Assembly (NCBI GenBank): GCA_031553685.1
Contig: JAVBLE010000046.1
Location: 1-30,295, forward strand
DNA: 30,295 bases
Direction of reading: 5' to 3'
Origin: JAFGVL01 sp031553685
GTDB taxonomy: Bacteria > Bacteroidota > Bacteroidia > Bacteroidales > Paludibacteraceae
How positions within the stretch are numbered: position 1 is the first letter of the stretch; every line of letters begins with the position of its first letter. The notes beneath the pieces were generated by a model. The model had not been told where the DNA came from, made no database searches, and was given only the letters and a program-made list of their open reading frames with translations. Below, piece by piece: positions 23,760 through 30,295 of the stretch. A program made the translations under genes and the position numbers.

Positions 23760-25847
23760 ATGGATAGAAAAGCAAAATTTACTCCTGAAGATGTAACTAT
23801 GGGAGGAAAATCGAACCGGAAATTTGTACCCGAAAACTTGGAGCAACTCCAATTTGTGGGTGAAAAAGCTGTTTTTGTCCGAAATAAAAATATGGTTTCT
23901 TTTGATTTTTTATCTAAAAAAGAAAAAATAATTTGCACGCTTGATAATATTAATAAAGCTTTAAGAACCCTTGGGATAAAACCACTCAAAAAATTTCCTT
24001 CTTTCCATTTCCATTCAAAACAAAAAGACACGATTGTTTTTTATCTGCCTCGTTTGATTGTTTTTTATGATAAAAAGAAAAAAATCATTTCAAATAAGAT
24101 CATTTGGAGAAAATTACAACAAAATTGTGATTATTGTGTGTCTAATGGATATTTTGCATTTACCGAAAAGAATAATTTATTTGTCATTTCAGAAAGAGAA
24201 AAGAGAAGGATAAATCCTCATACAGAAAAAGACATTATCTATGGACAAGCTGCTTTTCGCAACGAATTTGGCACAACAAAGGGTACTTTTTGGAGTCCGG
24301 AAGGAAATTATTTAGCCTTTTACTGCACAGACGAAAGCGAGGTTTCGGACTATACATTGATTGACAACAGCAAAAAACCACCTCGCAAAACAATTATAAA
24401 ATACCCTTCGGCAGGCGAACAGAGCCAAAAAGTAAGCATTGGTATTTATTCTATCAAAACCAAGAAAACAGTTTATTGGCAGCCGGCTATTTCTGCCGAC
24501 TCGTACCTCACAAATATAACATTTAGTCCCGACGAAAAGGAAATCTATGCTGTGGAACTCAATCGGGCACAAAACCAATTTTGGGTAAAAGCATTCGATC
24601 TGGACAAACAGACTGTGCGGGTTTTATTTACCGAAACTTCCGATACATATATTGAGCCCGAAAATCCACCATTTTTCATAAATAATAACCAATTTATTTG
24701 GCAAAGTAAACGCACCGGGCACAATCATCTGTATCTTTATGATAAACAGGGAAAACTTACAGATACCCTTACAGAAGGAAGATTTGAAATATTAGGAATT
24801 ATCGGCTTTAATGCAAAGACAAAAGATTTATTCTTCTACTCAAACGAAAATTCTCCTTTAGAGAAAACCGTTTTTTCTATTAATATTCATACAAAAGAGA
24901 AAAAGCAGATTTCGGTAGAATCCGGTCAACATCAGGCTTGTCTGTCTGCGAAAGGGAACTTTTTGATAGACCATTTTTCATCAATATCTATCCCAAGAAA
25001 AATTAATTTAATTGATGTAAACAATGGTAAATCAGTCAATTTGCTTACTGCGAAGAATCCGTACAACAATTACCAATTGCCCAAAATCCGCTATGACAGC
25101 CTTGTAGCAGCCGACGGAAAAACCAGGTTGTATTACCGGTTGACACTGCCTGTTGAGTTTGATATTTCAAAAAAGTATCCGGTGGTTATAACTGTGTATG
25201 GAGGTCCACATGTGCAGATGGTGCAAAATACTTGGTTGGGCGGCGGTCGAGGTTGGGAGTTGTATTGGGCGCAACAAGGCTTTGTTTGCTTTACGCTCGA
25301 CGGGCGCGGTTCTGCCAATCGTGGACATGACTTTGAAAGTGCATTGTATAAAAATATTGGTAAAGCTCCCCTGGACGATCAACTGTGCGGGGTGCAGTTT
25401 TTACACTCGTTGCCTTTTGTCGATAACGCAAGAATGGGCGTTTACGGATGGAGCTTCGGCGGATTTATGGCAACGCAATTGATGCTGAAAGCACCCACCG
25501 TTTTCAAAGCAGGAGTGGCTGGCGGAAGCGTGATCGACTTGCGGCTGTACGAAGTAATGTACGGCGAACGCTATATGCAAACACCTGAACAAAACCCGCA
25601 AGGATACACTGAGAATGACCTCACACAAGTAACCGAAAACCTGCAAGGCGATTTTTTGATGATACACTGCGAACTCGACCCTGTGGTACGAATTATAAAT
25701 ACTGAACGATTTATCGAGGCTGCAAAAAAAGCCGGAAAGTCAATAGAATTTATCCACATACGAAAGCATGGGCATAATGTGACGGGCGAAGAACGAGTTA
25801 GTTTGTTCGGGCAAATTACAGATTTTTTCGAGAAAAAGTTGAAATAA
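23760..25847 (+). CDS. S9 family (DPP4-type) prolyl peptidase lacking a signal peptide
   Basis: 695 aa. An N-terminal beta-propeller (DPPIV_N-type, with FRNEFGTTKGTFWSPEGNYLAFY) is followed by an alpha/beta-hydrolase domain. The catalytic triad is visible: Ser565 in GWSFGGF, Asp640 in HCELDPVV and His672 (or His670) in RKHGHN. DPP4 enzymes remove Xaa-Pro dipeptides and in Bacteroidota are normally exported. Here translation starts directly at the propeller (MDRKAKFTPEDVTMGGKSN), and an in-frame TAA at 23745 excludes an upstream signal peptide. Either the enzyme is cytoplasmic or the export signal was lost. A palindromic element lies 100 bp upstream and no promoter box is found. I am sure of the family but not of the exact specificity. 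Confidence 0.87.
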   Translation: MDRKAKFTPEDVTMGGKSNRKFVPENLEQLQFVGEKAVFVRNKNMVSFDFLSKKEKIICTLDNINKALRTLGIKPLKKFPSFHFHSKQKDTIVFYLPRLIVFYDKKKKIISNKIIWRKLQQNCDYCVSNGYFAFTEKNNLFVISEREKRRINPHTEKDIIYGQAAFRNEFGTTKGTFWSPEGNYLAFYCTDESEVSDYTLIDNSKKPPRKTIIKYPSAGEQSQKVSIGIYSIKTKKTVYWQPAISADSYLTNITFSPDEKEIYAVELNRAQNQFWVKAFDLDKQTVRVLFTETSDTYIEPENPPFFINNNQFIWQSKRTGHNHLYLYDKQGKLTDTLTEGRFEILGIIGFNAKTKDLFFYSNENSPLEKTVFSINIHTKEKKQISVESGQHQACLSAKGNFLIDHFSSISIPRKINLIDVNNGKSVNLLTAKNPYNNYQLPKIRYDSLVAADGKTRLYYRLTLPVEFDISKKYPVVITVYGGPHVQMVQNTWLGGGRGWELYWAQQGFVCFTLDGRGSANRGHDFESALYKNIGKAPLDDQLCGVQFLHSLPFVDNARMGVYGWSFGGFMATQLMLKAPTVFKAGVAGGSVIDLRLYEVMYGERYMQTPEQNPQGYTENDLTQVTENLQGDFLMIHCELDPVVRIINTERFIEAAKKAGKSIEFIHIRKHGHNVTGEERVSLFGQITDFFEKKLK

Positions 25848-25851
25848 AAAA

Positions 25852-25880
25852 CAGCGGGCATATAAATTGTATGCCCGCTG
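25852..25880. terminator. Bidirectional terminator between peptidase and EEP nuclease genes
   Basis: CAGCGGGCATA (25852-25862) and TATGCCCGCTG (25870-25880) form a perfect 11-bp stem with a 7-nt loop, preceded by AAATAAAAAA. It lies in the 47-bp gap between convergent genes. Confidence 0.78.
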
Positions 25881-25894
25881 CTTCTGAAACTTTG

Positions 25895-27586
25895 TTATTT
25901 TTTTACAAATTTTTGTGTAACAATGCCTTTTGTTGTTTCTACTGCCACAAAGTAAATGCCTTCCGACAATGTTGAAACATTCATTGTTTTATCATTCAAC
26001 AACTTAGCGGTGGCTACTTGCCTGCCCGAAATATCGAGAATTCTTATCGCTTCATTCTCTATTATCAGGTCGCCAGACTCAATTATTATCTGGTCTTTCG
26101 CCGGATTTGGGTAAATTTTCAATAAGTTTTCTGTATCTGTATAAATAATATTTTTTATTCCGGTTGATGATGTAGGAATATTAAATGAGGCACTAACAGG
26201 GATATGATCGGAGGTTGTGTAGTAGAAAGAGTAATCACTTTGTGGCAAAATTGTTTCTTCGTGAGCGCTGTTGGAAACATAGTTGCCAAACAATTCGTTT
26301 GAAATTATCATGTTGTCAACAATACGCGTACCATAATGATATCCGGTAATATCTTTCGTAATCCCCTTGTAGTTATTAGCATCAGTTATAAAATTATTGT
26401 ATGGCGAAACTGTCGATAACGATTGGCTTCCGACCAAATAATCATTAAAATCACCAATGATAATTACATTTTTTGTGTTATAAGCGCTGCCGTCAAGTAT
26501 AGTTTTGAGTCCTTCAGCTCCACCTTTTCGGCGAGTGTAACTGACATCGTCCGATGAAGCTTTTGCATGAATATTGATTAGCGAAACAGGAAAAGCATTG
26601 TTGCCGGATAACAGCTTGACATTATACAAAGCAGGATAGCGTCCGTTAGACCAATTATAAGAATAGGAACCACCCTGTGCGAAACTTCCATTGCTCATAA
26701 GCGAAGAGTTGACAAATTGTACCCTCGACTTTTTGTAAATAATTCCTTGGTTTTGACTGCAATCAGAAGTGCTGTACGGTACAATATTGCCGCCCCACTC
26801 ATCTCCTAAAAGAGATAAAAGTGTATTAACTGACTGGAATGCACTACTTTGGGTTACTTCCTGGATGGCAATAATATCGGGATTCATTTTTCGTATCGCA
26901 TCAGCAATATTGTATATTTGTAAATCTTCATCAGTTGGTCCGTTTTGTGTACAACCCAACCACTCCGAATTCCAAGTAGTGATTTTAAAAGTTTCTGTTT
27001 GTCCAATAGGAGGAGACGAGGTTCCAGCCCAAACCATCATGTTTTTAATTTCCCAAGTCGCACTTTCCATATTGCGGCTAATGTAGCGAAAAGCAATGCG
27101 TGTAACCGCAGATTTGGCGGCAGCCGGAATCTCAAGTTCGCCCGACGAAACATAATTCCATGCCTGCGAGGTATGGTTTACGCCTCCGATTTCGATCCAT
27201 GTGGTGGTGGTTACATCGCCGGTATAGTTGGCTGTGGCATACACTTTGTACCAACCTTCTGCTATTCCTACATTCATCGCTCCGGCATTGCCTCTTGCAT
27301 GGTCAAAAGAGAGTTTTACATTGTTCATCCCCGACAAATTCAGTTCAGGAGTAAGCAACCAATCCTCGTTATCATAGCTTTGCCCACCCGAAAAGCCACT
27401 AATCATAGCTCCATAGGAAGTACTAAGGTTCCAAACCTGAAACCCTGTGCGGTTGACAACCGTAAAACGGTTAAAACTTTCGGATGTTAAAAGGCTCTCA
27501 TTCAGGATTTCAACTTGTTGTGCATGCAACAAAAGTGTGCCTGTAAATATGGCACATAAAATTGTAAGTAGAATTTTTTTGCTCAT
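25895..27586 (-). CDS. Secreted endonuclease/exonuclease/phosphatase-family protein with type IX sorting domain
   Basis: 563 aa. Signal peptide (about 1-22, ending LLLHAQ). A beta-sandwich domain follows (about 25-190, with EDWLLTPELNLSGMNNVKLSFDHA, the cleaved-adhesin/choice-of-anchor type). The EEP domain is about 200-472, with metal and catalytic motifs NPDIIAIQEV, INIHAKA, IIGDFNDY and SDHIPV. The C-terminus is a T9SS type A domain (IYPNPAKDQIIIESGD, ISGRQVATAK, LSEGIYFVAVET). The family cleaves phosphodiester bonds, so an extracellular or surface nuclease is likely; lipid or sugar phosphates remain possible. The lipoprotein gene 36 bp upstream is probably in the same operon. Confidence 0.88.
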   Translation of the reverse strand: MSKKILLTILCAIFTGTLLLHAQQVEILNESLLTSESFNRFTVVNRTGFQVWNLSTSYGAMISGFSGGQSYDNEDWLLTPELNLSGMNNVKLSFDHARGNAGAMNVGIAEGWYKVYATANYTGDVTTTTWIEIGGVNHTSQAWNYVSSGELEIPAAAKSAVTRIAFRYISRNMESATWEIKNMMVWAGTSSPPIGQTETFKITTWNSEWLGCTQNGPTDEDLQIYNIADAIRKMNPDIIAIQEVTQSSAFQSVNTLLSLLGDEWGGNIVPYSTSDCSQNQGIIYKKSRVQFVNSSLMSNGSFAQGGSYSYNWSNGRYPALYNVKLLSGNNAFPVSLINIHAKASSDDVSYTRRKGGAEGLKTILDGSAYNTKNVIIIGDFNDYLVGSQSLSTVSPYNNFITDANNYKGITKDITGYHYGTRIVDNMIISNELFGNYVSNSAHEETILPQSDYSFYYTTSDHIPVSASFNIPTSSTGIKNIIYTDTENLLKIYPNPAKDQIIIESGDLIIENEAIRILDISGRQVATAKLLNDKTMNVSTLSEGIYFVAVETTKGIVTQKFVKK

Positions 27587-27622
27587 AATGTTATTGTTTA
27601 TTTGATTATCGATTATTTAAAT

Positions 27623-28132
27623 TTATTCATTAATTTTTATTCGAACTAATCCATCTCTCATATCTTTGGGAATATCATTGATATCAATTATTTTCAAATC
27701 AGAATTTTGAGCACCTTCTATAGGTGTTAATACTTCATTTATAGATTTTATGTCTGTTCGCCACATTGCCCCTGTTGCAGGATCAACAATTAACATCCCG
27801 ATAAGGCCCCCAAAGAGAATATTACCGAAGTACCAACCATTAAGTATAAAGTCTATAGGCACAATTTTATCCTGATACCCCACATTAGAAATCCTTACTT
27901 GATATCTGGCTTTCGAAAAAAAGCCATGTCCTGCATCTAACTTAACCGTTGTTGGAGTATTTCCTGAATATATTTCTTTCCCCTTCTTATTTACAATACT
28001 GATTTTACTGTTGCCAGGATTACTATTAATATTGACATTATATCTCTGTTTTGAAACAATAGACGCACAACTCTGTAACATGGTCAATGCTACAAGGGCA
28101 CTCACAAGCATTAAAGTAAAATTTTTCTTCAT
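27623..28132 (-). CDS. Lipoprotein with PEGA-like N-terminal region
   Basis: 169 aa. Lipoprotein signal ending at Cys22 (LTMLQSC), continuing ASIVSKQRYNVNINSNPGNSKISIVNKKGKE, which resembles the start of PEGA-type lipoproteins where a small beta domain follows the anchor. A hydrophobic glycine-rich stretch (ILNGWYFGNILFGGLIGMLIVDPATGAMW, about 97-125) may be a membrane-inserting hairpin. A Shine-Dalgarno-like AAGGTG lies 3 nt before the ATG, which supports this start. It is the first gene of a two-gene unit with the EEP nuclease. Role unknown. Confidence 0.75.
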   Translation of the reverse strand: MKKNFTLMLVSALVALTMLQSCASIVSKQRYNVNINSNPGNSKISIVNKKGKEIYSGNTPTTVKLDAGHGFFSKARYQVRISNVGYQDKIVPIDFILNGWYFGNILFGGLIGMLIVDPATGAMWRTDIKSINEVLTPIEGAQNSDLKIIDINDIPKDMRDGLVRIKINE

Positions 28133-28224
28133 ATCACCTTGAATTTAGTTTGATAGCCTACTCTATACAGTTTTCGGCATTCCTGTTTGTTGTTAATTGT
28201 TTAGTTTATTACACTCTCCCGCTA

Positions 28225-28246
28225 CTCCCCGTTTTTTAACGAGGAG
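28225..28246. repeat. Small hairpin in the lipoprotein intergenic region
   Basis: CTCCCCGTT (28225-28233) pairs with AACGAGGAG (28238-28246), one mismatch. A separate 13-nt palindrome GCGTTTAAAACGC is at 28258-28270. Both lie in the gap 28133-28356, which otherwise holds the REP-like hairpin at 28309-28356 and no gene. Confidence 0.45.
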
Positions 28247-28308
28247 TTTCTGGTTTTGCGTTTAAAACGCTTTGCCAATTCCCCCACGCTATGAAGCGAA
28301 GGGGAGCG

Positions 28309-28356
28309 GGAATACTCTACTCTGCCGAATTACAAATTCGGCAGGACGGAGTATCC
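28309..28356. repeat. REP-like hairpin abutting the lipoprotein array
   Basis: CTGCCGAATT (28322-28331) and AATTCGGCAG (28335-28344) form a perfect stem with loop ACA; outer pairing GGAATACTC (28309-28317) with GAGTATCC (28349-28356) extends it across an internal loop. The core GAATTACAAATTC is of the kind seen in REP elements mobilised by RAYT transposases; no such transposase is in the window. Its end touches the stop codon of the first lipoprotein copy. Confidence 0.6.
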
Positions 28357-28773
28357 TTACGGATATATTATCGTCCAACCCATGGCTTCGGCATCGGCTT
28401 GGGTAAGTGCAAAGCGTTTTTTATATGGATTTTTTGCATTAAACTCCTCACAACTCATATTATCTACATCTTCAAGCGTATATATATATATGTATATAGT
28501 ATCAGGGGATTTCAGTGTTATAATGTTGCCGATATTTTCAAAATTTTTAACTGTATGTGAGCTTGAAACAAAATCATCTAAAAACTCTCTTCTATTCATT
28601 CCCAAAAAACATACAGGAGCCGGTCCATCTATTGGAAATCCTCCCCGGTTTAAAACAATATCCTGATCCGAATTATTTTCCACATAAAATGATTGCCAAT
28701 CACGCCCTTCGCACGAAATAATATACAATATTGAAGCCGCTAATATAAATAGCCTTACAAGTTTTGTCTTCAT
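28357..28773 (-). CDS. Small lipoprotein, array copy 1
   Basis: 138 aa. Signal peptide with lipobox ILYIISC, then EGRDWQSFYVENNSDQDIVL. The conserved C-terminus reads NPYKKRFALTQADAEAMGWT and ends in IIYP. A C-terminal (Y/F)-x-L-T/S-x-x-D-x-x-x-M-x-W-T-I-x-Y-P signature recurs in small Bacteroidota lipoproteins of unknown function, from memory. An AT dinucleotide run at 28478-28498 encodes IYIYIY in the middle. Two paralogues lie upstream in the same orientation, each separated by a short open tail fragment. Expected to be anchored in the envelope facing the periplasm or the surface. Confidence 0.78.
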   Translation of the reverse strand: MKTKLVRLFILAASILYIISCEGRDWQSFYVENNSDQDIVLNRGGFPIDGPAPVCFLGMNRREFLDDFVSSSHTVKNFENIGNIITLKSPDTIYIYIYTLEDVDNMSCEEFNAKNPYKKRFALTQADAEAMGWTIIYP

Positions 28774-28785
28774 AACATAACTGAT

Positions 28786-28935
28786 TTAATAAAATAAAGT
28801 ATAGTATAGTGCAATATTCCAACGAACTAAAGGAGGCGCGTGTAATATAATATCCGTCCAATGGTAATAACTGGTAATAGGATTTGCTGATTGTCGACCG
28901 TCTCCTGTTCTTGGATTTATATACTTGCAGTATAT
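28786..28935 (-). pseudogene. Orphan 3' tail fragment of a larger gene (unit 1)
   Basis: Open frame of 49 codons plus stop, beginning directly after the stop of lipoprotein copy 2, without a start codon. It contains NPRTGDGRQSANPITSYYHW and ends LVRWNIALYYTLFY. Near-identical tails occur at 29357-29512 and 29935-30114, the last reading further upstream. It looks like the carried-along end of a duplicated upstream gene. The family of that gene is not recognised; the aromatic, alternating end could be the last strand of an outer-membrane barrel. Confidence 0.65.
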
Positions 28936-29352
28936 TTACGGATATGTTATCGTCCAACCCATGGCTTCGGCATCGGTTTGGGTAAGTGCATAGCGCTTTT
29001 TATATGGATTTTTTGCCTTAAACTCTTCACAACTCATATTATCTACATCTTCACGCATATATATATACATATATATAGTATCAGGGGATTTGCGCGTTAT
29101 AGAATTACCAATATTTTCGAGATTTTTCACAGTATTTGCCTTCACAACAAAATCATCTAAGAATTCCCTTTCATTCATTCCTGAGAAACATGTAAGTGCT
29201 GGTCCATCCATGGGAAATCCTCCCCAATTTAAAACAATATTATAACGCGAATTATTTTCAACATAAAAATCTTGCCCATCCCTTCTTTCACACGAAGCAA
29301 AACAAAATAGTAAAACTGTCATGATAAATGACATTGTAAATTTCTTTTTCAT
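28936..29352 (-). CDS. Small lipoprotein, array copy 2
   Basis: Start at the ATG ending at 29352 (MKKKFTMSFIMTVLLFCFASC); a GTG four codons upstream overlaps the tail fragment. 138 aa, the same length as copy 1 and highly similar after the lipobox, but with a different signal peptide. Its centre has the AT run 29056-29077 encoding IYMYIY. The C-terminus reads YALTQTDAEAMGWTITYP. The tail fragment upstream ends 4 bp before the ATG, so the two were probably arranged for coupled translation. The divergent N-terminus suggests a mosaic copy. Function unknown. Confidence 0.78.
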   Translation of the reverse strand: MKKKFTMSFIMTVLLFCFASCERRDGQDFYVENNSRYNIVLNWGGFPMDGPALTCFSGMNEREFLDDFVVKANTVKNLENIGNSITRKSPDTIYMYIYMREDVDNMSCEEFKAKNPYKKRYALTQTDAEAMGWTITYP

Positions 29353-29356
29353 AATA

Positions 29357-29512
29357 TTACTCACTTAAAAATAAAGTATAGTATAATGCAAGATTCCAAC
29401 GAACTAAAGGAGGCGTGTGTAATATAATATCCGTCCAATGGTAATAACTAGTAATAGGATTTGCTGATTGTCGACCGTCTCCTGTTCTTGGATTTATATA
29501 CTTGCAGTATAT
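29357..29512 (-). pseudogene. Orphan 3' tail fragment of a larger gene (unit 2)
   Basis: Open frame of 51 codons plus stop, starting right after the stop position of lipoprotein copy 3 and lacking a start. Same sequence type as unit 1 but ending LALYYTLFLSE, because the bases next to the stop differ. That difference coincides with the different signal peptide of copy 2 and marks a recombination boundary. Confidence 0.65.
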
Positions 29513-29922
29513 TTACGGATATGTTATCGTCCAACCCATGGCTTCGGCATCGGCTTGGGTAAGTGCATAGCGCTTTTTATATGGATTTTTTGCCCTAAGC
29601 TCTGCACAACTCAGATTATCTATATCTTCAAGCATATATATATAGTATCAGAAGGTTTGCGTGTTATCGAATTACCAATATGTTCAAAATTTTTTATCGC
29701 ATGTGATTTTGAAACACAATCATCTAAAAATTCTCTTCGGTTAACACCTGCAAAACAAACCCCTTCTCCCGGCCCATCTGCTGGAAATCCCCCCCAACTC
29801 AAGACAATATCTTGGTCTGAATTATTTTCGACATAAAACGGTTGCCAATCGCGCCCTTCGCATGAAACAATATATAATATTGAAACCACTAATATAAATA
29901 GCCTTACAAGTTTTGTTTTCAT
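29513..29922 (-). pseudogene. Small lipoprotein, array copy 3, frameshifted at an AT repeat
   Basis: Intact start, signal peptide and lipobox (ILYIVSC), then 100 codons ending prematurely in DTIYICLKI. The missing C-terminus is intact in another frame (LEDIDNLSCAELRAKNPYKK through YALTQADAEAMGWTITYP) and ends at 29513. The break lies at an AT run (29634-29644) that is about 10 bp shorter than in copies 1 and 2. The rest of the sequence is well conserved, so the event looks recent or reversible. Confidence 0.82.
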
Positions 29923-29934
29923 AACTTTACTGAT

Positions 29935-30114
29935 TTAATAAAATAAAGTATAGTATAGTGCAATATTCCAACGAACTAAAGGAGGCGTGTGTAATATAAT
30001 ATCCGTCCAATGGTAATGACTGGTAGTGGGATTTGCTGATTGCCAATTATCCCTTGTTCTTGGATTATCATAAGAAGTACGACCCCAGCTCGGCGTAGGC
30101 TCTGCCCAATGCCG
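29935..30114 (-). pseudogene. 3' end of the upstream gene of the array, interrupted by a palindromic element (unit 3)
   Basis: Open frame of 59 codons plus stop, reading HWAEPTPSWGRTSYDNPRT, then DNWQSANPTTSHYHWTDI, and ending RWNIALYYTLFY. Going upstream it meets a TGA at 30115-30117 that lies inside the terminal repeat of the palindromic element 30107-30295. The longest of the three tails, it is probably the real end of the parent gene, either cut by the element or truncated. Identity unknown; it ends 12 bp before lipoprotein copy 3. Confidence 0.6.
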
Positions 30115-30295
30115 TCAACTTAAGCACTTCGTCATGTCGACCAAAGCGACGAGGATACGAGGAGCGTCGTGGAGACATCACACTAACAGGCATGGTCAGA
30201 CATATATTTATGTTCTTTTTAGTCTTATGCGATGTCTCCACAAGGTCGACATGACGGTCGATTTTCTGGATTTAATCCTTAAGTTGACGACATTG
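30107..30295. repeat. Nested palindromic element at the window edge
   Basis: The 18-bp ends CAATGCCGTCAACTTAAG (30107-30124) and 30278-30295 are inverted copies with one mismatch. Inside, CGTCATGTCGACC pairs with GGTCGACATGACG and GTGGAGACATC with GATGTCTCCAC, all perfect and in nested order. It has no open frame and no transposase. The right end coincides with the window end and may continue. Confidence 0.75.

Larger units (their letters stand above)
28357..30070. repeat. Tandem array of three ~579-bp units
   Basis: Units begin at about 28357, 28936 and 29513, each with a lipoprotein gene and the tail fragment upstream of it on the minus strand. Long stretches are nearly identical between units, for example the tail region and the 3' end of the lipoprotein gene. 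The third unit differs upstream of about 30040, where it continues into parent-gene sequence. Confidence 0.85.

Noticed and set aside
28291..29836. Three similar plus-strand open frames (28291-28560, 28891-29160, 29468-29836) that look like a repeated gene family
   Set aside because: They are antisense shadows of the tandem lipoprotein units. The minus strand has signal peptides, lipoboxes and a conserved C-terminus, while the plus frames have none of these.
28357..30070. CRISPR-like periodic repeats
   Set aside because: The period is about 579 bp with coding content. No short regularly spaced direct repeats with unique spacers and no cas genes are seen anywhere in the window.

Overview
The window comes from a member of the Bacteroidota, most likely the order Bacteroidales. 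The evidence is threefold. Two secreted enzymes (a papain-like peptidase and an endonuclease/exonuclease/phosphatase-family protein) end in type IX secretion C-terminal domains. There is an ExbB-ExbD-ExbD-TonB cluster with the Bacteroidota-type TonB N-terminus. Matches to the Bacteroidota promoter -7 box TAnnTTTG recur upstream of many genes, sometimes with a -33 TTTG. Genus cannot be set from what is visible.

Layout. 1-399: no gene, only dispersed palindromic repeats and a promoter. 400-4576 (+): PgpH-like HD phosphohydrolase followed 13 bp later by a secreted C1 peptidase. 4708-6507 (+): long-chain acyl-CoA ligase-like enzyme, convergent with fabG (-) across a perfect 17-bp-stem terminator. 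7641-13477 (+): seven-gene operon exbB-exbD-exbD-tonB-small membrane protein-PstS-like lipoprotein-TPR protein. 13530-15053 (-): HerA-like ATPase of the DUF853 type. 15221-20328 (+): DUF5063 protein, DEDDy 3'-5' exonuclease, and purL. 20355-22048 (+): accessory pocket with a KilA-N gene, a duplicated remnant of the purL 3' end, and a secreted unknown. 22162-23419 (+): ribH, tRNA-Tyr, tRNA-Gly and a bactofilin. 23760-25847 (+): S9/DPP4-type peptidase without a signal peptide. 25895-28132 (-): secreted EEP nuclease plus a lipoprotein. 28357-30114 (-): tandem array of about 579-bp units, each a short tail fragment of a larger gene plus a small lipoprotein gene; one lipoprotein copy is frameshifted at an AT repeat. 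30107-30295: a nested palindromic element reaching the window edge.

Functional picture. Most of the window is housekeeping: energised outer-membrane transport, fatty-acid and purine metabolism, riboflavin, translation and cell shape. The unusual content lies in the repeats. At least five distinct palindromic repeat families are visible. One of them (C-rich and G-rich arms, copies near 1-76) appears twice as in-frame insertions inside the purL coding sequence, where it is translated. The KilA-N gene looks like an insertion at the purL 3' end that duplicated that end. The lipoprotein array looks like recent tandem duplication with mosaic copies and a microsatellite-linked frameshift. I did not find a CRISPR array, rRNA, transposase or complete mobile element.
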